A DNA stretch of 64,000 nucleotides from Desmodesmus armatus. Lineage: Eukaryota > Chlorophyta > Chlorophyceae > Sphaeropleales > Scenedesmaceae. Each line of letters opens with the position of its first letter. The first letter of the stretch is position 1. A program made the position numbers and the translations under genes. Below are positions 12,301 through 25,956 of the stretch, one piece after another. The stretch lies in assembly GCA_007449985.2 (NCBI GenBank), contig VIIQ02000047.1, positions 461,479-525,478 on the forward strand. Reading direction: 5' to 3'. The notes beneath the pieces are model-generated. The model was not told the origin of the DNA and made no database searches. It saw nothing but the letters and a program-made list of their open reading frames with translations.

Positions 12301-15300
12301 TGGAAACTTTTATATTGCCCGTACAAATCCTCCATCTGCACTCACCAGCACTCCCACAAGGGCCACTGCAGCTGCAATGGCATGCGCCAGAAGGTATCCC
12401 ACCGCCGCGGCAGCAGCGGCACATCGCAGCAGTTGCGAGGCTCCCAACTGCTGGCCTGCGACGATGCAGCTGCAGGTGCTGCTGACCCAAGGACAGTCCT
12501 TGGACCCTGCTGATGGTAGGACTGCAGGACTCTGTTAGTCATCAGCTGCTGTACTGCATCAGAGTCCTGCCAATCTGTTGCCGTGCATTCGAGCAGGCTG
12601 CAGCACTCCCCCAGCCAGCCCCATGCTACAAATGCAGCAGGAGGCACCGTCCCGGGACTCCCGCCCTCCCCTTCCTGCTGCTGCTGCATGGCTGTTTCCC
12701 ACCCCTGCCGCACAGCATCTAGCAAGGCGGCCGCCCGTATGCGGCACACCCTGTGCCACGCATGTGCGGCAGCGAGCAACTGCCTCGCCTGCTGCCTGGC
12801 AACTGCAATCTCCTCTGCAGACATACCCTTGAACACCTTGTTGTCAGCTGCGGTAAAATCAAGTGCAACCCCTGCACCAGCACCTATACCTTCTGTACCT
12901 GTACCTGCGCCTGCACTACTGCCTGGCCCCCCATCTGAAGAGCCCGAGGCTTGTGTTAGCTGGTATAGTGCCTCCCGTGCAGCCCGTGTCATGGCCTGTA
13001 CCCCAGTCTCAGGCTGCTGCTGCGCCAGCGGCTGCAGCAAGCGCACCAAGACCTCTAAGGCTAGGCCTGCACCACAGCCGGCAGCATAAGCTGCCGACGC
13101 CCCTTGTGTGGACGCTGCCTGTGTCCCGAGTGCATTTGTGCCTGCAGTTGCTGAGGACCCAGCCTGGCAAAGGCCCTTCACTGCTGTGCTGATGAGTGCA
13201 GTGGCAAGCTTCAGTAGCTCCGGCTGCAGGATTTGAACCCCCGCAGCCAAATGGGCAGGATCCAAGAGCACCCCGCTAACGCTGCCAGCAGCGGCAGCAG
13301 CGGCTGAGCCGCCGCTACCAGCAGCAGCAGCTGCTGAGCCGCCGCCACTGGCAGCAGTTGCAGCGTGCTGTCTGCCAGCAGCTGCCAGCAGTGGTCCGTT
13401 GCTGAGCAAGCTGTTGAGGACGTCACAGGCCAGCTGCCTGCATGCTATGCCCTCCTGGTTAAGGTGTACTGCAGGGTCCATGCCCAGCAGCAAGTTGACC
13501 GTACTGGCAGTGATCTGCGGCAGCAGGGCAGCAAGGGCTGTAGCTCGAGCAGCAGCTGCCTGGGCGGTCTGGTCAGGCCATTTCACGGATTGTGAAGGCT
13601 GCTGCCCAGTGCCAGGCTCAGCTGGTGGTGCGCCTGCTGCTGCTGTGGCTGCTGCTGCTGCTGCTGTGGCTGCTGCTGCTGTGGCTGCTGCAGTGCCAGT
13701 TGGTGTGCTGCTTGTGACGGTAGTGGTGGGGTTGGCAGTGGCTCCTGCACCGCTTGCCATTCAAGCAGGCAGGCTCGGTGGCTGCAGCAGCTGCTGTAAG
13801 ACCTCCAGACCACACTGTACTGCTAGCGGCTGATAGTTTGCAAGCAGAGGCAGCACCGCAGTGCCCACAAACTGCACCAGCAGCTCGTCGCTTGCTGTAA
13901 ACCTCCTGCTGCGGCCCAGGGTGCTGTGTGTTTTGGCGGCAAAACCCATGCAGATTGCCGCCACCTTCATCGGTAGCTCTATCTCCTGCACTGTGTCAGC
14001 AGAGGCTGCTGCTGCTAGGAAGGGACCACAGGTGTCCGGGTGCTGTAGTAGCCACCTAGTAGCCAAAGGCAGCAGCTCCAACCTGATGGACAAGTGAAGG
14101 GGCTTGCGGTTTCTGCCGTGCACCTGATACTGCATCAAACGGAGGAGGAGGTCCCTGGCCTGCAGGCACAGCAGCAGTGTGCATGCGTGCACATGTTTTG
14201 AGTTTTCAGCTGAAGTGCAAAGTATCAGTGAAAATTTTACTTGCTGACAGCACTACCCTGCTGCTCCAGCTGCTGGAGGTTGCAGCGCAGCATACCAAAC
14301 AAGCAACACATCCCACAAGAGCACAAGAAGCGATGTATGAAGGCAGCTCCACTGCAGACCAACAGTCATCAAGCCTTTTTGTCGGCAGTGTCAACTGCAC
14401 CCCCTCTCACCTCTGCACTGTCAGCATCCTCTAGCATCCTCGACGCCTGAACCTGCGCACTGATCTTCATCACCCCCGCATCCTCAACCTCCAGCTTCTG
14501 CAGCAGCTGCAGCACCTGCTCTGAAGCAGCGGCAGCACAACCACCGGCACTGCCTGCGGCTGCTGCTAGCCCAGCATTCGGCATCAGAAGTGCCTCCAGC
14601 GCTGGCATTACTGCACTTGGCTGTAGCTTCAGCAGCAGCCGCAGAGCTACAGTAGCCTCGTTGTTGTCAGTGCTGGTGAGCTTAGCCAGCAGTAGGGGGG
14701 CTGCGGGGGCTGGGTTGTCCAGGTGAGCCAGGCAGGTGATGGCTGTGGAGGAGATCAGGGACTCGGGGTGAGCTGCTGCCGGCATGAAGTCTTCAATTGT
14801 GAGCACCTGCGAGTGAAAGATGTGTTGGAGGGTGTTATAAAGAGCATATTGGAGCTGCGGGGGGGGGGGGGGGTCCAGGTGGGCCGGGCAGGTTGTGTTT
14901 GTAAAGGGGATCAGGGACTCGGGGTGAGCTGCTGCTGGCATGAAGTCCTCAATAGTTAGTACCTGCGAGTGCGTCAGGAGATGCGTTGGAAGGTGTTGGA
15001 AATAGTACAGTGGAGCTGCGCGGTGGGGTGAGGGGATGGGGGGAGGAGCCAGGTGGGCCAGGCAGGTGATAGCTGTGCAGGAGATCAGGGACTCAGGGTG
15101 AGCTGCTGCTGGCATGAAGTCGTCAATAGTCAGCACTTGCGACAATAGACGGATCAGACGGGTGCTATGGAGTACACAAAGTCACACAAAAGAAATCTGC
15201 AGCTACTGGAAGGCATGTCACTCAAAATGTTCAGACCAGCACAGTTTGAAAGGAAAGAGGGAAACCGAGCTGTTGGAAAGGGCTTGTTAGCGAGCGATGA

Positions 15301-18300
15301 GACCATCGTCGCCTCACGGCTGATGATGGCCTGGTGGCAGTGCGTAGGAAGCTTCAGGTACACATGCAGTACAGTACTTGTTAGTGGTTAGTATTGCCCT
15401 GCTATCATGATGAGAGTATGTGTGGTATCCCCAGCACACTGCCACTCCTGCAGCCAACACCATAGACCGTCCTTTGCACCATACCTTGCACCGACGCGCC
15501 ATGTTCCACAGCACTCGAGCCACCGCCTGCAGCTGCACAAGCTGCCCCACGTTGCCGCCAGCCCCAGCCCTGCCACCAGCACCACCACTGATCCCAACAA
15601 CAGGCAGCAGCAGATCTGCAAGCTGGCGCTGCACCAGCGGCCGAGCCTTGGGACCCTGCTGGATGTTGAGCCCTAGGTCAGTCAGCCTCTTGATCCATTG
15701 CCAGCCCCTGTTGCTGTGGCAGGCAGTCAGCTTGGCTAGGAGATTGGTGGCCATGATAGGGAGCCAAGGGGACACTTCGGCGTCAGGGCACTTGCCTAGG
15801 GCCTTCCAAAAGGCGGCTTGCTCGGACAATAGGCCGGCACATAGAGGCTGCACAAGCAAAGTGCCTGCACAGGGAGTGTAGTCGCAGGGGAAGAGGGGTC
15901 ATTTGTGCCCGTGTTGATTGCCAACCACAGTGTGCAGGCGTGAGTTTTGATAATCTCCGTGATGCATGCCCACAACCACATCGTGCCTTGATGCTGCACT
16001 GTGTGAAAGCCCCTGCCATCACTCCCCGACAGGCTCTGTCACACAGTCCATCACCCAGCAAAAGCCTAGGGTCAGCACAAAGTGTAAGGTCAGTTCAATG
16101 GTGCCATCACAAGCGCTGCATTGCTGACACACCCACCTGAAAGCTCCTGCAGAGCCTTCCGCTGCAGCCCAGGATCCGAACCCCGCAACAGCACCTCCAG
16201 CACAGCTACAGCGTCAGCACCGGGGCCACCACTGGCTGCAGTCACTGCCACCGTTGCCAGCTCAAACTGCTGCGCTTGCAGCAGCTCCAGCAATGCTTCA
16301 GAGCATGGACCGCCAGTCCCAGCCCCTGCATTACTGCCCGTGTTGGCAGCAGGCTCCCCTGCGCCAGGGCCGGCCTCATCTGCCTGCACCTCCTGCCATG
16401 GCTCGCTGTCAGTGTCCATAGCCCCTGCGGCAGTGTCCCTGGGGACAACTTCGTATGCACGCTGGTGCTGTTTGAGGAGGCTTTCCTGGTGCTGCTGCAT
16501 GCGCTGGCGCACACAGCGCAGCAGGAGCTGCTGCAGGGCGGGGGAGGACATCAGACCCTGCACAGTCAAGCGCGGCCCAGTCCAGCACGACAAACACGTG
16601 TCAGAACGTCACAAAAGCAGCAAGGCTGGCTGGTCAGCCATGCACAGCCATGCAAATTATCAAAGTCCAACATCTCCTTACTCACAGACCTGAGCCAGGG
16701 TGAATCAAGCAACCACCACTGTCTCCTGCCTGCCCCTGATCCTATTTTAGCAGCCCACACCTGTTCCCCCAAACATACAAGGGATAGAAACAGCAACACA
16801 CATGGCTGCTGGTTCACATTGGAGGATTGCACCCGCACGTGCAAAGAGTGCACATATGTCAACTATCAGGGGGTGCCAGATCACCTTAGGGGGCACTTGT
16901 CATGTGCCCCCATTCCATGGCTGTGTTGCCCCACTCAAGGAGGGCCCGGTGATAGCGGGCCAGGGTATGGGTCATAGCTGCCAGCGCCAAGCAACGATGG
17001 ACAGGGGTGCTGACCTGCAGTGGCAGTCAGGTGGGTAGCAGGAGCATGCTGCAAGCTCAGAATTAGGCTGATGCCGAAGACTCTGCGATACAAAGTGTAT
17101 GTGATACAAGTTATCAAACGAAACCACCAAGGCGCACCTGTATGCCAGCTTGCAGGGACTTCTTCCGGTTGGGCACCTTCTTGCGCACTGAGCTCCACCA
17201 CTCAACTGCAGGCATGAGTGCCCTGGCTAGGTGTGCAGGATCAGCAGCTGCCGCTGCACCATCCTGCGCCAACAGCAACTGCTGCACGGCCTGCTCACAT
17301 GACTGCCACCCTGGCCCCTGCTGCTGCTGCAGCTGTGACTCCCCCAGCCACTGCAGCCACTGCCTGAGATTCATGTCAATATCTATCGAATTTGCAGCAC
17401 CGCTTGAGCGACGACCGTAAGCCCCACTGTGCAGCTCAAGGCGCCTCCAACAGTGCGCCAGGTGCCACTGCATCGCAGCAGGCATCAGCACTGCACAGGA
17501 GCTGCTGCAGGCCCGGCAGCAGTGCGGCCAGCACCTCTAGCACCGGAAGTTTGAGCTCTCGGGCCCGCTGCTGCACTGCACCGCTGCGGTTTAGCCAGGC
17601 AGCAGGGCTCTGCGGCTGCGTGGATTTGAGGAGGAGGTACCGGAGCTTTGGCAGCCCAGCAGCGGCATCCTCTGCTTCAGTGTGGACTTCAAACACCGAG
17701 GCTGTTAGGCGGCTGAGGTAGCTCGCTGCTTGTACAGGGTATGCGCCGATGGCCTCAGCGACGGCAGAGATATCCGCCGCGCTGAGAGCCACTGCAGGGC
17801 CTTGACCATCTGCCTCCATGGGTGTTGCTGCTTGTCGCGTCCCGGGTGTAAGCTGTGCTGCGTCTGCAGGCAGCACCTGCTGCCACACCCCTAGCAGCTG
17901 CTGCAGGACCTGCACCCCGCTGCCATCACTGCCACAGTACACCACTAGGTCTACTAGCTTCCCGAAGGTCTCAGCAACGCTGCTGTCCGTCCAGCGCTCG
18001 CTGTCCTGGCGGGTGCTGTGAGCAGCGTTTGACAGTGCCTCTGGTCGCGTGGACCCTGCCCCGGGCCCAGAGCTGTCTGTCAGGCATGCAATAAGCAGCT
18101 TGACCACAGCTGACAGCCCAGCTGCTGGCAGTTGCAGCACGCGCTGTGGCTCGAGGCTAGGCCCGTGCTGGGCTGCTGGGTTGTACTGCTGCTATGTTAG
18201 CAGCGGCCTGTTGCAAGCCATGATGCCCTTGATGTGTGCACAGGTAGAGCTGGCGAGGGTAGCAGGCTCGCGGCAAGTAGTGAGTGACTGTAGGATTTTG

Positions 18301-21300
18301 TAGGGTTCCAGAAGCTGCTGCAGTGCTGGCTGCCAGATGGACCGCAGCCTGAGGGCTTGCCAGGGTGTTGTGTGCTGCAAAAGGCTGCTCATCCGAGCAA
18401 GCTGATCTGATACTGCCCCCGGCAGCAATACCTGGTCCTGGATAAACCCTGCATGCAACCAAATAGGAGATGAGACACGGACACATGGCGGAGTGTTTGT
18501 TGTGTCAGTTTGTGTGCTTCGCCAGGCCACTCAGCTAGGCTGGCCTAGCCACAAGCACATGCAATGCTGCTTCGACTCCCACATACTGCATGCCATTCCC
18601 CAATGAGTTGATGTTGACCTGGTGCTCGTGCATGGGGAATGGCATGCATACTGCATGCCATTCCCCAATGACTTGATTGTAGCCGCAGGGGTTTCCAACA
18701 AGCCCAGTTGCAACTGCCACATGTAGCCCAAAAAAAGCCAGCACTGCTGAACTGTTTGTTGAAGGCAGTTGCTGACTGGCTAACTGGTTATGTAGGGCCT
18801 GTCTGTACTCACCAAGATGCAGGCCAGCTCCGAACCACTCCTGCAACGCCCTCGCAGACCGCGCCTGCATCACGTCTGCCTGCCTCAAGACCTCCGTCCT
18901 CTCCGCCTTCAGCTGATCGCGCTGCTGCGGATCATGCTCACCAACCAGCTGCCCGTCCATGTCTGACACCCTCAGCTCTGTCGTGGCTGCCTGCCAGAAA
19001 TAGCTGAAGCCATAGCCACAGAGCTGCTGGCTGAGCCAGGGGCAGGCATGAAACAGGCAACGCACGATGCGGGCATCACACCCGAGCAGCACATGCACCA
19101 GCACTGCTGCCGGTCCTGAGAGGTACTCCGCCCCCTTGCTGGCTCCGTCTGCCGCTGTTGTAGTGCCCCAGGCCGGTGCTGCTGCCGCCGCTGCGGAACC
19201 GCTCCCCAGCCAGGCGGCTACCTCCTGCGCCCGGGCAGCTATGGTGCCGCCGACTGCTGCAGCAGCGGCGCCGCTGTCTGGGAGCAGTACGCTGCCGTCG
19301 ATGCTGCTGACGCGCAGCGGCAGCGGGTCTGCCAGGGCTTGCTGCAGCAGGGGGGCTGCAAGTCAAGCCGCTGACAGCAGCCGCAGTGGGCGCTGCAGAT
19401 GCAGGAGCAGCTTGAGGGAAGTCTCCAATTCTGACTCAGCTTTCAGAGCATCACCTCGCCTTGCACCGTACCTGTCGTACATACCATCAGCGTAAAGGGA
19501 GGCGCTTTGGCCGTCAAGGCTCCAGGTGTTGCAGGGTCCGCTGCCTGCGATCGCAACCTGCTCCTCTGGGTGCCTGTGCAGCAGCCTGCACACCCAAGCT
19601 GCTGCGCTGCCGGCGCTGCCGCTGCTGCTGTCCAAAGCAGCGACGGCATGCAGGCAGGCTGCCTTTAGCAGCGCACCCACAGCAGCATCCACAGCAGGAG
19701 AGCTCCAGTAGTTGGAGCTGTCGGCTGGCAGGTACTTGAGGCGCATGAAAAGCACGTCCAACAGCAGCGGAAGCAGCTCGTTGTGCTGCAGCAGCTGCTC
19801 AAGCAGCTCTGCATCCCAGAACAGCCGCAGCAGCCACGGCGGCAATCCCAGCTGCTGCTGTGGCTGCTCCTGCTGCTGCTGGCCGGCAGGTCCCCAAAGA
19901 CGCATGCACCGGGGAAAAGCAGCACCGCGGGCTGCTGCTGGTGCTGTGCAGCTGCTCCACGCCGCTGTGCCTGCTGCTGCTGCTGCTGCTGCTGCTGCGA
20001 AGCAGCGTCGGCTGCAGCATTCGCGCCCAGCATGTGAGCCTGCAGGGCCTCTGCCACCACAAAGAACCATGCCTCGCGCTGCAGGGCGTTCATGTCTGAC
20101 AGTTGCACACGCAGTGCTGACAGCCAACTTGTTAGCTGTACGGTACCCCCTGCACCATCTTTCGTGCTGCCTGCATCACCAACACCACCGCTAGCAGCAG
20201 CAGCTCCTGCTCCTGCTGTGCCAGCAGCAGCGGACGCAGCAGCAGCAGCAGCAGCAGCAGGCGCAGCATGCTGCCATGTAGGACTCCATGCCAGGCCCTG
20301 GGCTTGCACCCCTGTAGTGCAAAGGCCCAGGACCTGCACCGGAGACCTGAAAGCCATTGCTTCGGCCAGCAGCTCGGCAGCACATGCTGTCATGGCATAG
20401 CGCACGCTGCCGTAAAGCCCCCTCCAGTCGCCGCTGCTGCCTGTGTTGGGACTACTACTGCTGCTGCTGCTGCTGCTGGTAGGGGTAGCGGTCCCGCCCA
20501 GCTGGCGTGCTGAATCGGGACCGCTGGCAGCGGCCACAAAACAGCTTGCCATGTGGAGTGCCTCTGCTACATCGTCTTGTGTGCTGTCCTTGGCCTGCAG
20601 GCACTGCTTGCCGAGCTGCAACAGCAGTGCCAGCTGCGGCTCACGCAGATGCTGCAGGGCTATGGTGCTGCTGGAGCCGCCATTGCTGCCGCCACTGCTG
20701 CCGCTGCTGCCAGGGCGGCTGCTGGTCAGCTGTGTCATCAGGAGGTGCACCAGCTGGCAACGGATCTCTGTCTGCTCGTTGAGGAAGCGCTTGGACGCAT
20801 CCTGCAGGCATGCGGCAACATCGGGTTTGGGCACGTTGTGATGATCGCAAGTGGAAGACCTCACAATCAGGCGATTGACACCTTGCAACAGCACACAGAG
20901 CTAATTCATTGCAGAAGGGTTGCAACCAGTAGACGGCCTGTTGGCTGCTGGCTAATAGGGTTGTTTGAGTCACTCAGTTCCCTCTTTGAAAGCGCAGCCC
21001 CGCAATTAGCCAGTCACAGAAGCTGCCTGAACACTGAGCACTCACCGTGAGCGCTCTGCCGAACACCCTCCAGTCATCAGACGCAACAGCAGCTGTGACC
21101 AGCAGCCTCCAGCCATTGACACGAACTTCAGGGTCTGTGTTGCTGACGCGCTGCCAGGCATCATCCTTGACTGAGCTGTGGGCGCCTGCCGCTGCAAGAG
21201 CTGCCAACGCTGCATCCGGACTGCCAAGCTGCAACAGCACATAGCACAAAGAGGATACACGCACATAGCACAGCACAGCTCAGCACAGCATCATTTCTGC

Positions 21301-24300
21301 CGGTGCGGTGCATGCAAGTAGTGTGGTGCCAAAGCTGCATCTGGGCTGCCAAGCTGCGACAGCCACAGGCACGCAGGCACATTTCACAGCACGGCACAGC
21401 ATGAATATGCCTATGGGGCACATTCAAGAGAGATGATGATGCCACTGCATGTGGTGCAACCAGCACACAGGTGTGCTGCTTGCAAACAACACCTTGTTTC
21501 TCTACGCAGACTGGAGGCGACGTTGCCAACTGCTTTTAGACTGTGACAGTCCAAATACGTGCTGCAAGTTGTACGTGCAGCATCACATACAAATGGCCAC
21601 AACAGCAGCCATGCTTTGTTGTCAGGTTGTATGACAGCACTACACCGGCAAGCGTTCTATCAGCACAGACCGCTCATCCGTAACAGCCATATCAACTTGT
21701 AAGTATGTTTAGCATGCTGTCGGATAGTACACATGCTGGGGGACAAGTACCATGCACTTACAATGTGTTCAAGTGTGCCGCTGGTCCACAGTGGCTCCAG
21801 AATGCTCCTCTGCTGCTGGCGTGGCAGCATGTCAAACACACTGCCCTTGTACCGACCCAGCAGCTTGTCAGCAGCCAGCAGGGGAGCTAGCTCGCCTGCA
21901 AACCGCTCACCCTCTCCTGCAGGGACAAATATCAGCAGCAGAAAGGCGTCAGGGTTTAGGGCCGGCTTCAACTCTGGTGGGCAATGTCATAGATGTGTGG
22001 GTACTGTGTCTACGAGTAACTACACCTCATTAGACTCCCAAGCAAGGCCTGGCAGGTGCTGGCGCAGGTGGCAGGATTGGTGTATTCACCAAGTGAGAGA
22101 TGTTGTGTAGTTGCACCCTTGCTGTCATACAGAGGTTTCCATCAGGTAGTAGACCCTGGTGGAATGGCAGCTACCGCGTTGCGTACACAATGCTGCTTGT
22201 GCATCCTGGGCTGTTTGTGGTAAAGATGCTTGCATTGAGACTGTGCAGCGCTTTTGAAGCGGTGTGGTGACCATTTTTGAAGAGACATTTGAAACTCCAC
22301 AGTACACCACAGTCAAGTGCTTCCCACACCAAACTTAGCATGCCACTGTGCAACACCCATGCAAGAACCTCACCTGGTTGGAGCGCAGGGAAGGGGAAAA
22401 TATCCAGCAGTTGCAGATTCCATGGGTCGACTGATGTCAGTTTGGCTGCCATGTATCTGTTCAGTAAGGTGTTCATCTCAGCTGCTGATGGCCTGAGGCA
22501 ACTGCGGTACTGTAGGACGTGCTGGGTGAATGAGGAATCAGCCCAAAGCTGTGAGCTGCGATGAGCCCAGCCTGCAAGCTGCAGTCCCACAGACTCCTGC
22601 AGCAGTAAGAGCAGTATCGGATGCACATGTGAATATGCTGATATGGGGCACAGTGAGCTGTGCTGCAGGGAGTCACATGCAAAGACAGGCCCAACCAACC
22701 CGCTAAACAGCACCAGCATTGATGTGGGGAAGAGGAATGCGCAGTCGGCAGCATGCCAGCGCAGCTCGAGTACACGCAAGCATGCGGCCATGCACGGTGC
22801 GGCGAGTCCCACCTTGACACGCCTGCAGCAGGACACCTGCTGCTCCTCGCTCAACAAGAAGAAATAGCTTGCAGGCAGCAGCAGCAGCTGCACAGCACTG
22901 CAGCTCTCTGCAACCGCTGCTGCATGCTCTGCCTGCATCTCAGGGGTCAGCTCCTGCAGGAGCGATGCCCGCAGCAGCGGGATGCAGGACGGGCTACTGC
23001 CGTCTTTCCCGCCGCTCAGCACAGCATGCTTCTGTGGTTTCCTCCACTGTGCTGGCTCTGCCAGGAGCTGCAGGAACTGAGCCAGCAGTGCTGACTTGGC
23101 TGCAGGGTGCTTCTGGAGTGCCGTGAGGACCATAACTAGGCCTGTGGTGTGTTGAATGCTGGGGAGAGCTTTGGTGGTCTGTGGGGCGAGGTTTTCCTGC
23201 AGGAGGTTCTTCAGACTGGGCACCAGTGCACCACTGATCACAAGCTCTGGGAGGCACCTGCACAAGGAGCAAAGGTGCATGCATGGACGTGTGGTCGACA
23301 ACAACAACAACATGGTTATACCCCATTACAGGGTTGAAACGTGTAACACAGTGTGTAGGTCCTATTCCCATGCTTTTTTTGTTCCGGGCGCTGGGCACCT
23401 CCTGGCTTAGGGGGTTGGGCGTCTCCCATCGGTGTGAGGCTTTGCCTCAAGCTCCCGGCAGCTGGGTTTACTCGGCTGTTGCGTGTGTGGCCAGCCGGTG
23501 GGGGTCCGCCCCCCCCCCCCCCCCTCTGTACCTAAACAAAAAAACAGAGTGTGTTGCGTGACGCTGAGTGCACAGCAAAGTGGTGAGTAGCTGGTTGTGG
23601 AGGATGTTGCTGGACAGCACCCAGTCAGAAACGTACTACAATCAAGATGACAAGCTGCCAGATGCCCCTCATGAACTTCCAGCCACATGGCGCGACAGCG
23701 CATATACAAAAGAGTGCAGTGCCAGCCTTTCTGTTAGTCAGTAACCGTCCTGCCGCATACCTGAGGCCCTGCGTCTCCTCCCCCTTGCCTTCACTTGCCC
23801 CCCAGGCAAACGGTGTGCCCGACCAGCCCCTCCTAGCAGTCGACTTCCATGCTGTCTCCTGCAAGGCCCTGCTGTCCTGCAGGAGCCCCAGCACAGCGCC
23901 CTTGTCCGCTGCATACAGCACATCAAACAGGGCCCAGACCATGCATGCCAGGGCCTTCGCACGGCGCTGCTGGCTTGGAGATGCTGTCGCTGGCGCATCG
24001 TTTCCTGCACCGGCGCTGTCATCATCGGAGGATTCATCGCTGCTGTCTGCAAAGCCATCCAGGACAGCAGCAGGGACGCTGCCTGCGGCTCGTGCTGACC
24101 TCAAACATGATGCGCTGCTGCCAGCCGATGCAGCAGCTGCTGGTGGTGGGCTGTCAGTGTCAGGCTGCTGCGGGCGAGCATCACAGCACAGATGGGTGCG
24201 CAGGAGCTGGAACAGCTGGGCCATGTGCTGGGGGTGGTGCTGCAGGCGCTGCAAGTAAACCTCCATGCTGCCATCCGGCTCAGCTAGCTGCACATGAGAG

Positions 24301-25326
24301 TGGCGAGCAGCAGTGACAAAGGGTGCAAGAAGGGATGTGGGATCACAATCACAGATGCATGCATGGTGTCTTTACTCGTGCAGGGTTGAGCTGCTGGGCC
24401 CATGCCCGATGTAGTACTGCCGTGTGCGCACATCTGCTCATGTCATACAGCGGCCATGTGCATTTGTAACCGTCGGCTGCTATAACAACTGCGAATATGT
24501 CAGTCTCAGGCAGTACTGTGCAATGTGCAGGTGCGCGCCCCTCACCCCTTCAGCTACACGCTGGTCAATCGCGTCCATGTTGAGCTCCAGTAGTTGCAGG
24601 AAGATGCCTGGCTCCCTCCTGACTGACTGTGCCAAGGCCTCCTCCAAGGACACTAGCTTGGCATCTATGGCTGCCTGCAGTACGCTGCAGCTGCCGAAGC
24701 GCAGTACATGCTTGGCACCAAAAGCATTCAACAGCTGCTCTGCCTCTGCATGTGCTGAGGCGCTGTCTGTGCCAGTGCCAGGTAGGCCCGTGCTGGGGGC
24801 TTGGGAGGTGTTGGCAACAGCAGCGAGCTGCAGGAGGGCTTCACCCACTTGCTGGCTGGCTGCATCATGGCCGACACGCTTGATCAGCTGCTGTGCATGG
24901 TGCTGCAGGCAGTGGGAGTGTTGCCCGGCCAGCTGCTGGAGGTGCCCTTTCTTGGCGGCTCGTTGCAGCACCTGGGGCATGCATGGGGCAGCAGGGGTTC
25001 GCAAGGCGCCAGGTCAACGAATGAACATCGACGGACGAATTCAGATGTCGAGGGCTGGGTGCAGCAGCTTACAATCGGGCTGATCCCATACTTGTGGTGG
25101 CGTGCAGGTCCCTGTGCATGTCAGCTGCTACAGGCATCTGATGGGCAGCAGGAAGACATATGCAATTATTCCAAGACGTAAGATTGCTGCCCTGACACAC
25201 CTGCACTGTGAAGCTTTCAGCCATGGCCCTCCTGGACCCAGTTGTGCTGTCATCTTGGAGACCCGCACACAGGGGGTCGAGCTGCCCTGCCTTAGCAGCA
25301 GCAATGAGGTCTTCATGTCTGATCAT
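9338..25326 (-). CDS. Very large helical-repeat (HEAT/ARM-like) protein, unidentified
   Basis: A long series of minus-strand coding blocks, each bounded by plausible splice sites, runs from about 25326 to a stop at 9338. Main blocks: 25326-25201, 24972-24548, about 24290-23762, 23259 to about 22400, 21974-21770, 21240-21050, 20845-19365, 19365-18820, 18450-17440, 17490-17140, 16593-16135, 15860-15450, about 14810-14410, 14192-13761, 13760-12342, 11720-11370, 11196-10800 and 10403-9338. The predicted protein is Leu/Ala-rich, with repeated amphipathic helices such as LLPLLLDVLFMRLKYLP and VALRLLLKLQPSAVMPALE, as in HEAT/ARM scaffolds. Ala-, Gln- and Ser-rich disordered inserts interrupt it. The C-terminal exon begins with a basic stretch (LLSNKQRKAAMRSRQGRHD) and continues with a Ser/Gly-rich acidic segment. 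No catalytic motif was seen. Large nuclear scaffolds are candidates, but I could not match one. It may be two adjacent genes; individual borders are approximate. Confidence 0.5.
11772..11902. repeat. GAGT/GTGA microsatellite
   Basis: About 130 bp of nearly uninterrupted TGAG/TGTG tetranucleotide units lie in the intron upstream (in minus-strand direction) of the exon block at 11720-11370. The His/Thr/Ser/Leu-repeat frames on the opposite strand are artefacts of this repeat. Confidence 0.9.
14735..15140 (-). repeat. Three copies of an exon 5' border in the large gene
   Basis: The segment encoding QVLTI(E/D)DFMPAAAHPESLI plus the preceding acceptor occurs three times on the minus strand, at about 15140-15075, 14965-14900 and 14810-14740. 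Only the last copy continues in frame into the rest of the exon (STAITCLAHLDNPAPAAPLL). The first two run into poly-G/C-rich intron, including a G-run at about 14858-14872. The spacing is about 170 bp. Confidence 0.75.
18583..18677. repeat. Direct plus inverted repeat cluster
   Basis: A 30-bp block at 18583-18612, containing GCATGCCATTCCCCAATGA, recurs at 18648-18677 with one mismatch. Between them, 18631-18649 carries the inverse complement of its core (CATGGGGAATGGCATGCAT). The cluster lies in an intron-like gap of the large minus-strand gene and could form alternative hairpins. Confidence 0.75.
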
Positions 25327-25663
25327 GTGTCTGTCATCAAGTCACGCCGTCCAAGGGCCTCGATTGCAAGGGCTCTTACAATCGGGCAGATCAGCTACAG
25401 CCTGGAAGGCTAGGTTTACCGCACTGACGGTATGGATAGATCAGAACTGGACGATAGTATGCTAGGTCTAGCTGCTACCTCGTCCAAGGGGACCGATCCG
25501 CAATGCGGTGGTATCGGAGGTTTTGGGGGTTACGAGGTGTCGCAGAACATCGGACGGAGAACCTTCATACACATTGAACACTGTGTGACACCTGCAACCT
25601 ACCATTTAATGTGCGCCTGAGCAGCCCCCTGCATTGAGTTGAACTGCCCCTGGCATCACTGAT

Positions 25664-25722
25664 CAGTACACATGTGCTAGTACTGAAGGTCATGACCAGT
25701 ACACATGTGCTAGTACTGAAGG
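25664..25722. repeat. Perfect 26-bp direct repeat
   Basis: The same 26-bp block, beginning CAGTACACATGTGCTAGTAC, occurs at 25664-25689 and 25697-25722. Each unit has an imperfect palindromic core (AGTAC...GTACT). It lies between the 3' end of the short-chain dehydrogenase gene and the 5' end of the large gene, where a promoter is expected. Confidence 0.7.
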
Positions 25723-25956
25723 AGTACCGTATGGACATGGACACCCAGGCGCAATTCTTCAACGCATAGCTGTGGTCAGAAAATGGATGCAGTCATTGCA
25801 TGTATAGCACAGCTACAGGTCAACAGCAACGCACATGCCGTACAGTGCGCAATGCAGTGCACAACTGCAACGTTCAACACACCACTGACACAACACGCTG
25901 CAAAACATGTGGCAACAAGGTGGACTGCACCTCACATGGTCACACTGCTACTGCTG

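Noticed and set aside
14735..15140. CRISPR-like or protein-repeat array
   Set aside because: The three copies are exon-border duplicates with intron sequence between them, not short repeats with unique spacers.
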